A DNA stretch of 39,440 nt from CAZTUH01 sp964616175. GTDB taxonomy: Bacteria > Pseudomonadota > Gammaproteobacteria > Burkholderiales > Burkholderiaceae_B. The translations under genes were made by a program, and so were the position numbers. Under the pieces are notes generated by a model. The model did not search any database. It had not been told where the DNA came from and saw nothing but the letters and a program-made list of their open reading frames with translations. Shown here in pieces: positions 9,114 through 17,415 of the stretch; positions within the stretch are counted from its first letter, which is position 1; every line of letters starts with the position of its first letter. The stretch is taken from NCBI GenBank assembly GCA_964616175.1, contig CAZTUH010000009.1, positions 1-39,440 on the forward strand, written 5' to 3'.

Positions 9114-10034
9114 ATGACAAATAACTTCAATATAAATGGCCAGAATGGTACTTTTTTCAAAAAATTGTTTCGGAATTATCTCCCGAATTCTTGGTTTTCC
9201 TATTTTAGTCTTTCCAGATTAGATAAACCAATTGGGATTTGGCTCGCCCTATTACCATGTATACATTCACTTATAAAATCTGGTAATTCCCCAATTTTGA
9301 ATTTTAAAAGAATATTCATATTCTCCCTTGGAACGATATTGATGCGAAGCATAGGATGTACTATTAATGATATCTCAGACCGGAAGTTTGACCAATATGT
9401 ATCTCGAACACGAAACAGACCATTAGCTAATAAGAAACTAAAAAAAAAACAAGCTATCATTTTCTTAGTTATTCAACTATTTTTGTGCTCGTCATTTTTG
9501 TTTTTTATTAATGAAAAAACAAGATTTTTAGCTCTTATATTGCTACCTATTGTATTTATTTATCCACTATGCAAACGTTTTACCTATTGGCCACAGGTTG
9601 TCCTGGGTATTTGTTTTAATTGGGGAATGCTAATGGCATGGACTGATACAAAGAATTTTATACCGTTTCATGCAATTTTAAGCTGGTTGGGAGCAGTATT
9701 TTGGCAGATTGGATACGATACAATTTACGCTTACGTCGATCTTGAAGATGACAAAAAACTAGAAATTTTTTCGACTGCTCTTCTTTTTCAAGAGCAAGGA
9801 AAGTATTGGATTTCGTTTTTTTATTCCATCACAATCTTGCTATGGATTTTTGAGGGATTGATGGCAAGATACAATCTTACGCATTACATAATATTGGTTA
9901 TTATAGCCTCACATTTCATTTATCAGATATTGACTTTCGATACGAAAAATTCTTTCAAGAATTTTGTTTTGTTTCGTTCTAACATATGGATTGGATTCTT
10001 TTTGGTTATTTCAGCTTTTTTGGTAGTCAACTAG
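9114..10034 (+). CDS. ubiA: 4-hydroxybenzoate polyprenyltransferase UbiA
   Basis: UbiA attaches the polyprenyl tail to 4-hydroxybenzoate, the first membrane step of ubiquinone synthesis. The 306-residue protein is polytopic and carries both Asp-rich diphosphate/Mg sites: a CTINDISDRKFDQYVSRTRNRPLA segment near residue 83 (family NDxxDxxxD) and DTIYAYVDLEDD near residue 202 (family DxxxD), followed by STAL. Its N terminus is about 20 residues longer than the E. coli protein; the start ATG at 9114 has no clear Shine-Dalgarno sequence, and no better start is evident before the conserved LSRLDKPIGIWL. The TAG stop overlaps the panB stop within a CTAG palindrome. Retention implies that the organism makes its own ubiquinone. 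Confidence 0.93.
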   Translation: MTNNFNINGQNGTFFKKLFRNYLPNSWFSYFSLSRLDKPIGIWLALLPCIHSLIKSGNSPILNFKRIFIFSLGTILMRSIGCTINDISDRKFDQYVSRTRNRPLANKKLKKKQAIIFLVIQLFLCSSFLFFINEKTRFLALILLPIVFIYPLCKRFTYWPQVVLGICFNWGMLMAWTDTKNFIPFHAILSWLGAVFWQIGYDTIYAYVDLEDDKKLEIFSTALLFQEQGKYWISFFYSITILLWIFEGLMARYNLTHYIILVIIASHFIYQILTFDTKNSFKNFVLFRSNIWIGFFLVISAFLVVN

Positions 10035-10858
10035 ACTAGTTCTCTATTAAATCCGTAGCAATGTTCAAGTTTTGGAAAGTTTCCATCTCGCACTTCATTT
10101 GCATAATTGGCTACTGCCATTTCAATTTGATTGCCAAGATCAACGTATTGTTTTACAAACCTAAATTTCTGATCACCTTGCATACCTAATAGATCAGATA
10201 AGACTAAAATTTGTCCATCACAAAATGGAGAGGTTCCTATACCAATTACAGGAACTTTCAAAGTCTTGGTAATTAGCCTACCTATTTTCTCGGCAGTACA
10301 TTCAACTACTAAGGAAAAAATGCCAGCTTTCTCTAAGGAAATAGCATCTTCCAAAATCTTCTCACCACAGTGCTTTTCGAAACCCTGAGCTTTATAATTA
10401 CCAAACATATTAATTTTTTGCGGCATTAAACCAACATGTCCAACAACAGGTATGCCTCTTTGAGTCAAAAAATAAACAGTTTCAGCCATTTCAGAACCAC
10501 CTTCTAGTTTGACTGCTTGTGCTCCAGTAACAGAAAGTATGTGCGCAGCATTCTGAAATGCTTCGTCAGGTCTCTTTTGATAAGAACCAAACGGCAAATC
10601 AACAACTACACAAGCTTCGCTAGATCCTCTAACTACTGCAGAAGCATGCATAATCATCATTTCCAATGTTACTGAAAGTGTATTCGGAAAACCATACAAA
10701 ATCATTCCAAGAGAATCTCCTACTAAAATTATATCTACATAAGGATCCACTTTTTTTGCCATTATTGAAGTATATGCAGCTAATGCAACCAGCTTTTCAT
10801 GGCCTTTCTTTTTTTGAATATATGGTATAGTTTTGCGCATTTTTTGATCAGATTTCAT
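10031..10858 (-). CDS. panB: 3-methyl-2-oxobutanoate hydroxymethyltransferase PanB
   Basis: PanB transfers a hydroxymethyl group from methylene-THF to 2-oxoisovalerate, giving ketopantoate for pantothenate synthesis. The 275-residue product shows VDIILVGDSLGMILYG (metal-binding Asp), VVDLPFGSYQ (second metal Asp), VKLEGG, GIPVVGHVGLMPQ and VIGIGTSPFCDGQILVLSDLLGM, all typical. The N terminus aligns with the Bordetella protein. A TTG start at 10882 would be longer, but the ATG at 10858 is preceded by AAGGA five bases away and is chosen. It converges on ubiA with overlapping stops. Together with coaX, it suggests that the organism contributes to vitamin B5/CoA supply. Confidence 0.94.
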   Translation of the reverse strand: MKSDQKMRKTIPYIQKKKGHEKLVALAAYTSIMAKKVDPYVDIILVGDSLGMILYGFPNTLSVTLEMMIMHASAVVRGSSEACVVVDLPFGSYQKRPDEAFQNAAHILSVTGAQAVKLEGGSEMAETVYFLTQRGIPVVGHVGLMPQKINMFGNYKAQGFEKHCGEKILEDAISLEKAGIFSLVVECTAEKIGRLITKTLKVPVIGIGTSPFCDGQILVLSDLLGMQGDQKFRFVKQYVDLGNQIEMAVANYANEVRDGNFPKLEHCYGFNRELV

Positions 10859-10863
10859 TTTAA

Positions 10864-10868
10864 TCCTT
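10864..10868 (-). promoter_or_regulatory. Shine-Dalgarno sequence that sets the panB start
   Basis: AAGGA on the minus strand, five bases before the ATG at 10858. It lies inside the longer open frame that begins with TTG at 10882, so it argues for the shorter PanB. Confidence 0.7.
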
Positions 10869-10893
10869 GTCAAAAAAGACAATTAAATGAAAA

Positions 10894-10923
10894 GCATTAA
10901 ACAGTTTAGTTATTATTTAATGC
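10894..10923 (-). terminator. Inverted repeat between ssb and panB, possible ssb terminator
   Basis: A perfect 8-bp stem (GCATTAAA at 10894-10901, TTTAATGC at 10916-10923) surrounds a 14-base loop. On the minus strand it is followed by TTTTCATTT, which fits a weak Rho-independent terminator for ssb, 73 bases past the ssb stop. The stem is AT-rich, so strength is doubtful. It also falls in the panB leader, 36 bases before the start codon. Confidence 0.4.
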
Positions 10924-10996
10924 ATGAAAAAATTTCAAAATGTACTTGATTTTATAAGATAGCTTCCAACCTTTGCCGAATAGAAGTTGAAAACCA

Positions 10997-11485
10997 CTAG
11001 AATGGAATATCATCCTCCATGTCTTCCAAATCCTTTACTTCAGTTCCAATTGACCCTGAGGTTTGAGATTTTGCGTACTTGTTATTTTGCATTTTTTGAG
11101 AATTTTCATTTCGAGAAAAATCCTGGTAAGTACTACTTTCCGAAGTATCACGATTACCGAGCATTTGCATTCGGTCTGCTATAATCTCTGTACTATACCT
11201 ATCAATACCAGAATCTTTTTCCTGCCATTTTCGAGTTCTTAATCGACCCTCTATATATACTGAACGACCCTTTCTTAAATATTCATTAGCAATTTCAGCT
11301 AGACGATTATACATAATTACTCTATGCCATTCTGTTTCTTCTCGTTTTTCATTAGAATTTTTCTCTTTCCATTGAGCAGTAGTAGCAATAGAAATGTTAC
11401 AAATAGCAGCTCCATCAGAGCTATATCTTAGTTCTGGATCTCTACCTAGATTTCCAAGAATTATCACTTTATTGACTGAAGCCAT
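10997..11485 (-). CDS. ssb: Single-stranded DNA-binding protein
   Basis: SSB coats single-stranded DNA in replication and repair. The 162-residue protein begins MASVNKVIILGNLGRDPELRYSSDG and has the complete OB fold (to about residue 110, including EWHRVIMYNRLAEIANEYLRKGRSVYIEGRLRTRKW), a low-complexity linker, and the acidic tip DLEDMEDDIPF that recruits partner proteins. The start is ATG at 11485 with a GGAGAGGA Shine-Dalgarno stretch upstream. The neighbourhood ssb-MFS-uvrA is that of Bordetella. Length is normal, and the C-terminal partner tip is fully preserved despite genome reduction. Confidence 0.96.
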   Translation of the reverse strand: MASVNKVIILGNLGRDPELRYSSDGAAICNISIATTAQWKEKNSNEKREETEWHRVIMYNRLAEIANEYLRKGRSVYIEGRLRTRKWQEKDSGIDRYSTEIIADRMQMLGNRDTSESSTYQDFSRNENSQKMQNNKYAKSQTSGSIGTEVKDLEDMEDDIPF

Positions 11486-11567
11486 TGTATTCTTCCTCTC
11501 CCTTGTTTAGTTCCTATATTCTGTTGAATTTTTCTTTTAACCCTATACCATTTGCTTAGATTTTCTT

Positions 11568-12842
11568 TTAATCTAAGCAAGATCTAGAGGGAAATTTTAA
11601 ATTCCAACTAGCAATCAACCATAATGCAGTAAGAACTGTAATTATAAAATAACTAGTTGTTATTCCATCAATAGGAAGCTTTAAATGAAAAAAAACTATT
11701 TCTTTTTTTGATATATGTAAATGATTACATAATGTTTCAAATGACCGTTCACTATTTGTTAATAGTCCTCCAATAAATCCTCCAAAAAATAAACCCAGAG
11801 ATTGACTTGTATTATAGATGCCTAATGCCAAACCTTTTAAGCTTTTTGGAGCAAATCGAGAAATCATAGAAGGTTGTAAAGCCTCTAAAACATTAAAAGC
11901 AGCAAAAAATCCAACTAATGATACAATTATCATTGTCAAATCTTGCTTGAAAGTTGCCCACAAAAGCAATAATTGGGAAATCATTAATCCCATGATCATT
12001 AGTCGGAGCATAAAAGCGTGTTTTTTATACTTTTCTGTGATTAGAATCAATGCAATCATAAATAAAAAAGAAATCAATATTATTGGCAAGTAAATCTTCC
12101 AAAGTTGTTTTACTTCTATCTGAACCAAAGTTAGAAGCAATTTTGGGATTATAAGAAATAAAGCGGTTAATATAAAATGCAACACAAACACACCAAAATT
12201 CATCTTCATCAAATTCTTACTTAAGAAAACATTTGAAATGTTTAATTTCAAAATGGACGTATTTTTTGCTGGTCCCGAAGGAACATAGAAATTTGCTACA
12301 ATCAAACCTAAGATTCCCAAAAAAACCATAATCCAAAAAATTCTATGCAATCCCACATTGCTAACTAGCAAAGGGGAAATAATTATTGAAAAAGCAAATG
12401 AAATACCAATTGAACTTCCTATTATTGCCATAGCACGTGCTCGAACTTCTTGTCGTGTAACATCAGCTAACCAGGCAGTAATCACAGAAGAAATAGCTCC
12501 CATTCCTTGAATTGCTCTTCCTATTGTAAGACAAAACAAATTTTCTGCTAAAGCACAAACAATTCCACCAAACACAAACAGTGTTAAGCCTATTAAAACT
12601 ATTTTTTTTCTCCCAAAAAAATCTGAAGCAAACCCAAGGGGTATTTGCATAATAGCTTGAATTAAGCCATATATTCCCGCTGTTAATCCAACAAGCCAAG
12701 AAATCTCACTTCCAGGAAATTCATATATAGATACAATAAACACTGGAAGCAAAAGAAAAAGACCAAGCATTCGACATGCAAATAAAGCAGCTAATGAAAG
12801 ACTAGCTCGCCATTCAATTGAGTTTAATTGAATCTCATTCAT
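11568..12842 (-). CDS. Major facilitator superfamily transporter
   Basis: The 424-residue membrane protein has about twelve spans. The first loop carries GFASDFFGRKKIVLIG, the MFS signature (family GxLaDrxGrKxvl) between spans 2 and 3, with GRAIQGMGAISSVITAWLADVTRQEVRARAMAI as the span 4 and 4-5 loop block. The second half holds LEALQPSMISRFAPKSLKGLALGIYNTSQSLGLFFGG. The opening resembles the YajR-like/drug-efflux group usually placed between ssb and uvrA in Bordetella. The substrate is unknown; in a symbiont it could be an exporter of metabolites, but nothing in the sequence shows this. The start ATG at 12842 lies 90 bases from the divergent uvrA. Confidence 0.85.
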   Translation of the reverse strand: MNEIQLNSIEWRASLSLAALFACRMLGLFLLLPVFIVSIYEFPGSEISWLVGLTAGIYGLIQAIMQIPLGFASDFFGRKKIVLIGLTLFVFGGIVCALAENLFCLTIGRAIQGMGAISSVITAWLADVTRQEVRARAMAIIGSSIGISFAFSIIISPLLVSNVGLHRIFWIMVFLGILGLIVANFYVPSGPAKNTSILKLNISNVFLSKNLMKMNFGVFVLHFILTALFLIIPKLLLTLVQIEVKQLWKIYLPIILISFLFMIALILITEKYKKHAFMLRLMIMGLMISQLLLLWATFKQDLTMIIVSLVGFFAAFNVLEALQPSMISRFAPKSLKGLALGIYNTSQSLGLFFGGFIGGLLTNSERSFETLCNHLHISKKEIVFFHLKLPIDGITTSYFIITVLTALWLIASWNLKFPSRSCLD

Positions 12843-12932
12843 AAAAACTACTATTCTTTAAAAAGATTACGATCATCTTTAGACTAATTTTCCATGTAGA
12901 TATTTTATGCAATTTTAATTAGATTAGACATT

Positions 12933-15428
12933 ATGAATGATGATATGAAAAATAATAAACATAGTAAATACTCAATGAAAACTATTCGAATTCGCAAAGC
13001 TAGAACCAATAACCTAAAAAATATATCATTAGACATACCTCGAAATAAACTGGTTACATTCACAGGACCTTCTGGAGCTGGAAAAACTTCTATTGCCATA
13101 GATACACTATATTTGGAAGGATACCGAAGATATATACAAAGTCTTCCCAATTATGCTAAGCAAATCCTAGGTGTTCCTAAACAACCTTTATTTGAATCAA
13201 TCGAAGGTTTGTCTCCAGCTATAGCTATTACAGAAAATATAAATCGATATAATTCAAGATCTACAGTTGGCACTATCACTCAAATAAATGATTACTTAAG
13301 ACTTTTATACGCAAAAATTGGCGTTTCATATTGCCCTGAACATAAAATCCCCCTAAAAGCTACAAGTATTTCTCAGATTGCTGATCTGATTTTAGAATGG
13401 CCTGCTGGTATTATAAGATTTGCAATTCTTGCTCCTGTTACAATCAATCCAAAGGGTAATTTAAATGAATTATTGTTAATGTTAATGGCTAGCGGTTACA
13501 TCCGAGCTCGTATTAGCAAAGTCTTTTTTGACATTGATCAAATAAAACCATCAGACATCAAAGGTAATAAAAAAATTGACATTATCATTGATAGGCTTAT
13601 CAATAGAACCGAAAATCGGCAACGTCTTTTGGATAGCTTAAAAAGAGCTTCTGAACTATCAGATGGTCACATCACTATAAAAAACCTAGAAAATAATTGG
13701 GAAAAATCGTTTTTTATTAAATCGGAATGCCCACATTGTAATTACAAAGCTCCAACTTTAGAACCTAGGTTTTTCAGTAAGAATAATCCTCATGCTATAT
13801 CATGTAAGCCTTATAAGTATACACTACTAATGGATAATCAATCCTTTTCGAAGAAACAAGAAGGATTATCCATACATGAAATGGAATCCTTGAGTATTTC
13901 TGAATGTTCTACTTGGATAAAAACAAAAATTCAATTAAATAATTTTACAAAAAAGATAGCTGCTCCAATTATTTACGAAATTAACAAACGCCTCGAATTT
14001 TTAGAAAAAATAGGTCTCAATTATCTTTCTTTAAATCGAAATTCAAAATCTCTTTCTCGAGGTGAAATTCAACGTCTTCGATTAGCTAGACAAATTAGTT
14101 CTGGGCTTTCAGGGATAATGTATGTAATAGATGAACCATCAATTGGTTTACATCAAAAGGATAAGATAAACCTTATTAGCTTCCTCAAAAAGCTTCGTGA
14201 TCTTGGAAACAGCATCATACTTGTAGAACATGATGAAGAAATAATCCGATGTTCTGACTGGATTGTTGATATTGGTCCTGAAGCTGGAGGTAAAGGAGGA
14301 TATATTTTAGCTCAAGGAAAAATAAATAATATAAAGAAAGATTTAAAATCATTAACAGGTCAGTATTTATCGGGAAAACGATTCATACCTATTCCAAAAA
14401 GAAGGGATATCAATAATAGTACACATTGGCTTTCTCTTCAAGGAGCAACAGGTAACAATTTAAAATATGTAAATCTAAACGTTCCTATTGGTCGAACAAC
14501 CTGTATTACTGGAGTTTCCGGATCAGGAAAGTCAACATTGATAAATGAAACTCTTGCTATAGCAATTTCTAAACATTTGAATCCATCCACAAGAAAAAAA
14601 CCTGCTCCTTATTTCAGCTTGTATGGAATAGAACATTTTTCTCGAATCCTCAATATCAATGCTGATGATATTATCAAAACCCAAAGAAGTAATGTAGCTA
14701 CATACATGAATATTTTCTCAAAAATTCGTGAGCTTTTTTCTAATGTTCCAGAATCTAGATTGCGTGGTTACAAAGCAAATCATTTCAGTTTTAATATTCC
14801 TGGAGGAAGATGTGAAATTTGTCATGGACTTGGAACAAAAACAAACGAAATGTATTTTCTACCTGATATGCATATTCCTTGCGAATATTGTCATGGAAAA
14901 CGGTTTAATAAAGAAACATTAGAGATACTGTATCGAGGCAGCAATATTTGTGATGTCTTGGATTTTACTATTGAAAAATCAATCCAACATTTCAATTCAA
15001 TACCTATCATTCGAAAAAAACTTGAAAGGTTAATTGCTGTTGGTTTATCTTACATTAAACTTGGACAAGATTTTTCAACTCTTTCACAAGGTGAAATACA
15101 AAGAATAAAAATATCCTTAGAATTATCGAAATTTAATATAGGAAAAACTTTATATATATTTGATGAACCTTCTAAAGGATTACATTTTCAGGATATCGAA
15201 TTGCTCCTTTCTATGTTCGAAAAACTTACATCAACAGGAAATACAGTGGTCATTATAGAACATAATTTACATATAATAAAAACTGCAGATTGGATCATTG
15301 ATATGGGCCCCGGCAGTAATGAACAGGGAGGGGAAATTGTAACAGAAGGCACACCTGAGACAGTAGCTTCTTCAAGGAAAGGATTTACCGCAAAATATCT
15401 GAAAAAAATATTGCATTTAAATAGGTAA
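12933..15428 (+). CDS. uvrA: UvrABC excision repair subunit UvrA, internally shortened
   Basis: UvrA is the damage-sensing ABC ATPase that loads UvrB in nucleotide excision repair. The product has 831 residues against about 940. Present: Walker A1 GPSGAGKTS (45-53), the UvrB-binding region (about 145-260), Walker B EPSIGLH (401-407), Walker A2 GVSGSGKST (527-535), zinc finger 2 with CEIC (627-630) and CEYC (650-653), and EPSKGLH (745-751). Missing: about 120 residues after residue 291, covering the DNA-contacting insertion domain; zinc finger 1 keeps CPHC (266-269) but only one Cys (291) of its second pair. The signatures read LSRGE and LSQGE instead of LSGGE. The reading frame is otherwise intact. 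The ATG at 12975 (MKTIRIRKARTNNL) fits the family N terminus and may be the true start. Confidence 0.93.
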   Translation: MNDDMKNNKHSKYSMKTIRIRKARTNNLKNISLDIPRNKLVTFTGPSGAGKTSIAIDTLYLEGYRRYIQSLPNYAKQILGVPKQPLFESIEGLSPAIAITENINRYNSRSTVGTITQINDYLRLLYAKIGVSYCPEHKIPLKATSISQIADLILEWPAGIIRFAILAPVTINPKGNLNELLLMLMASGYIRARISKVFFDIDQIKPSDIKGNKKIDIIIDRLINRTENRQRLLDSLKRASELSDGHITIKNLENNWEKSFFIKSECPHCNYKAPTLEPRFFSKNNPHAISCKPYKYTLLMDNQSFSKKQEGLSIHEMESLSISECSTWIKTKIQLNNFTKKIAAPIIYEINKRLEFLEKIGLNYLSLNRNSKSLSRGEIQRLRLARQISSGLSGIMYVIDEPSIGLHQKDKINLISFLKKLRDLGNSIILVEHDEEIIRCSDWIVDIGPEAGGKGGYILAQGKINNIKKDLKSLTGQYLSGKRFIPIPKRRDINNSTHWLSLQGATGNNLKYVNLNVPIGRTTCITGVSGSGKSTLINETLAIAISKHLNPSTRKKPAPYFSLYGIEHFSRILNINADDIIKTQRSNVATYMNIFSKIRELFSNVPESRLRGYKANHFSFNIPGGRCEICHGLGTKTNEMYFLPDMHIPCEYCHGKRFNKETLEILYRGSNICDVLDFTIEKSIQHFNSIPIIRKKLERLIAVGLSYIKLGQDFSTLSQGEIQRIKISLELSKFNIGKTLYIFDEPSKGLHFQDIELLLSMFEKLTSTGNTVVIIEHNLHIIKTADWIIDMGPGSNEQGGEIVTEGTPETVASSRKGFTAKYLKKILHLNR

Positions 15429-15444
15429 TAAAAACAAGATAACT

Positions 15445-16530
15445 TTAATTTTTAATTTTCAAAATTCGAGAAATTGTAAATTTCAACTCATCATAAGAAA
15501 TCTTTTGAAGAATAGCATGACCAATTTCTTTCATTAAGATAAAACGCAGGCATCCGTTTTCATTTTTTTTATCCAATTTCATTAAACTTAGCCATAAGTC
15601 AAAATTAAATGCAGGAATATATTTTGGACATCCAATTAATCCGACCAAATTTCGGATTCTTTTTACATCCTCACGGGGAAAACTTAAAACATCCGAAGAA
15701 AGTTCTGCTGCTTGCACTAAACCACAAGCAACGGCTTCTCCATGTAACCATTGACCATACCCTAAACCTAATTCAATTGCATGACCAAAGGTATGTCCTA
15801 AGTTTAGGATAGCCCGTTCTCCCGATTCATGTTCATCTTTTCCAACTACGTAAGCTTTGATTTCACATGATCTTCTAATGACATAACTAATTGAATTTAA
15901 ATCTATCCTACGAATAGAATCTATATTTTCCTGAATCCAATTCAGAAATTTTGAATCTAGGATTAGTCCATATTTAATAATCTCTGCCAATCCGGATGAT
16001 ATTTCTCGAGCATCTAGAGTTTCCAGCACTTCTGTGTCGATTTCTACAGAATATGGTTGGTGAAAAGCTCCAATCATATTCTTTCCCATTGGATGATTGA
16101 CTGAAGTCTTTCCTCCAATAGAAGAATCAACTTGGGCTAATAAAGTTGTTGGAACCTGAATAAATCGAACACCGCGAAGATATATTGAAGCTGCAAAACC
16201 AGCCATATCACCAATTACCCCTCCTCCCATTGCTACCAAGAGTCCTCGACGGTCTAATTGATTTAACAAAAGAAAATCAATTATTTTGTTTAATGTTTCG
16301 AAGTTCTTATAACATTCACCATCTGGAAGTTCTATGCGATACAGGGGCAAACCAGTTTTCATCAATGATTTTTCTGCTTTGGAACCATACAAGCTTGAGA
16401 TTTTCTTGTTTGTAACCAATGCTATTCCTGTTGTATCTTTAGGTACAACTTCATGTAAGCATTTCAATCTTCCTGGAGCGATGTTAATCTTATAATTTCC
16501 ACTTGAAACCTCAACATTGACAATATCCAT
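15445..16530 (-). CDS. aroB: 3-dehydroquinate synthase AroB
   Basis: AroB converts DAHP to 3-dehydroquinate, the second step of the shikimate pathway. The 361-residue protein is full length. It has the NAD site GGGVIGDMAGFAASIYLRG, the PTTLLAQVDSSIGGKTSVNH active-site loop, and zinc-ligand segments LNLGHTFGHAIE and WLHGEAVACG. Start ATG at 16530; its first 20 bases overlap the 3' end of aroK, so the two genes are translationally linked as in other proteobacteria. It converges on uvrA with a 16-base gap. Because the gene is intact, the pathway is probably functional, which makes the broken frame of aroK upstream notable. Confidence 0.96.
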   Translation of the reverse strand: MDIVNVEVSSGNYKINIAPGRLKCLHEVVPKDTTGIALVTNKKISSLYGSKAEKSLMKTGLPLYRIELPDGECYKNFETLNKIIDFLLLNQLDRRGLLVAMGGGVIGDMAGFAASIYLRGVRFIQVPTTLLAQVDSSIGGKTSVNHPMGKNMIGAFHQPYSVEIDTEVLETLDAREISSGLAEIIKYGLILDSKFLNWIQENIDSIRRIDLNSISYVIRRSCEIKAYVVGKDEHESGERAILNLGHTFGHAIELGLGYGQWLHGEAVACGLVQAAELSSDVLSFPREDVKRIRNLVGLIGCPKYIPAFNFDLWLSLMKLDKKNENGCLRFILMKEIGHAILQKISYDELKFTISRILKIKN

Positions 16531-17085
16531 TTGTTTTACCTAGAACTTCTAATCTTTCTAGAATGAACTTACATGTTTCTTGAGCAGATAAGCTATCTGT
16601 ATCAATTATCAAATCGGCGATACTACTATAGTAAGTTTTTCGAGATTCAAATAGTTCTTTTAATGTTTTGTAGGAATCTTTTGCTTTCAAAAGAGGACGA
16701 TTAGACTTATGGTCACGCTCAATTCTAGAAAATAATTTTTCTATACTAGCCTTTAAATAAATTACTATTCCGGAATCTTTCAAAAGGTATCTATTTTTCG
16801 ATAAAATAACTATACCGCCTCCAGTTGAAATAATAGAATTTTTTTTTTACAACATAACTTCAATACTTCGTGTTCTTTCTTTCGAAATTGATTCTCTCCT
16901 TCCATATTAAAAATTGAAGATATTTTATCTTTGTAATTTATCTCTATTTCCTTATCTAAATCAACAAATGAAAATTTTTTTTTCTTAGCTAGAATCTTTC
17001 CAACTGTAGTTTTCCCTGATCCCATCATTCCAATTAAAAAAATTGGAAAATTTTCTAAGGATATTCTTTTACAGTGCTTTGCCAT
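16511..17085 (-). pseudogene. aroK: Shikimate kinase AroK, frameshifted in an A10 run (pseudogene or rescued by slippage)
   Basis: AroK phosphorylates shikimate. The gene is in two frames. From the ATG at 17085 the first part has Walker A GMMGSGKTT, VDLDKEIE and the shikimate-contacting FRKKEHEVL, then runs into A10 (16839-16848) and stops at 16810. From the A10 run onward the other frame continues without break: NSIISTGGGIVILSKNRYLL, IVIYLKASIEKLFSRIERDHKSNRPLL with the lid arginines, to the TGA at 16511. Joined, the parts form a complete 191-residue kinase. One extra A (A11), or a -1 ribosomal shift on the A run, restores it. No start codon with a ribosome site opens the second part. Alternatives are a sequencing error or a true pseudogene. 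Confidence 0.88.
16839..16848 (-). other. A10 homopolymer, site of the aroK frame change (possible slippage site)
   Basis: Ten consecutive A on the coding strand, preceded by TGTTGT and followed by TTCTATT. In frame 0 it reads Cys-Lys-Lys-Lys-Ile-Leu and stops ten codons after the run; in the -1 frame it reads Lys-Asn-Ser-Ile-Ile-Ser-Thr-Gly-Gly-Gly. The run contains the A-AAA-AAA slippery heptamer. A second run of nine A lies upstream in the same gene (16975-16983). Confidence 0.7.
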
Positions 17086-17415
17086 ATTTAAATTTTTTAA
17101 AAATTATTTATTGGAAAATTATTAATGAATTTTATTTGAGAAGTATCTATTTTCATCTACTCATTGAATAAGAAATCAAACAGAAAACTTTTTAAAAGTT
17201 TTATAACAAAATAGCAATTAAATAAAGTATTACAATTCTCTAATCTTAAACGAAAATCAAAATCCTATATTTTTGCAGTTTATTTTTTCTCTGTTTAACT
17301 CCACTCAATAATTGATTGATGTGAGGATTTAGGATAGATGCTAATTAAAGTGTAATTCAACTAATCCAGGAAAAATCAATTGATTCATTAGTATATGGAA
17401 TTTAATGAAAGAATC
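17086..17415. other. AT-rich intergenic spacer between aroK and cyaY
   Basis: This 330-base stretch lies upstream of aroK and downstream of cyaY, both on the minus strand, and should hold the aroK promoter. No open frame of note, tRNA or long repeat was seen. In Bordetella, a penicillin-binding protein gene and pil genes occupy the region before aroK; no recognisable remnant of them is visible here. Confidence 0.55.

Noticed and set aside
10910..10938. TTGAAA-17-TAATAA as a panB promoter
   Set aside because: The -35 is good, but the -10 matches only half of the consensus, and such strings are frequent in this AT-rich sequence.
11818..12093. 91-codon plus-strand frame within the MFS gene
   Set aside because: Antisense shadow of a clear transporter; its composition reflects the complementary hydrophobic codons.
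12933..15428. UvrA2-type paralogue rather than UvrA
   Set aside because: UvrA2 lacks the UvrB-binding domain; here that part is kept (about residues 145-260) and the insertion domain is missing. The ssb-MFS-uvrA neighbourhood is that of the true uvrA.
16511..16783. Second half of aroK as an independent small gene
   Set aside because: Its apparent start is a TTG inside the kinase fold without a ribosome site, and the open frame extends upstream to the A10 run with conserved GGG residues, so it is the rest of aroK.
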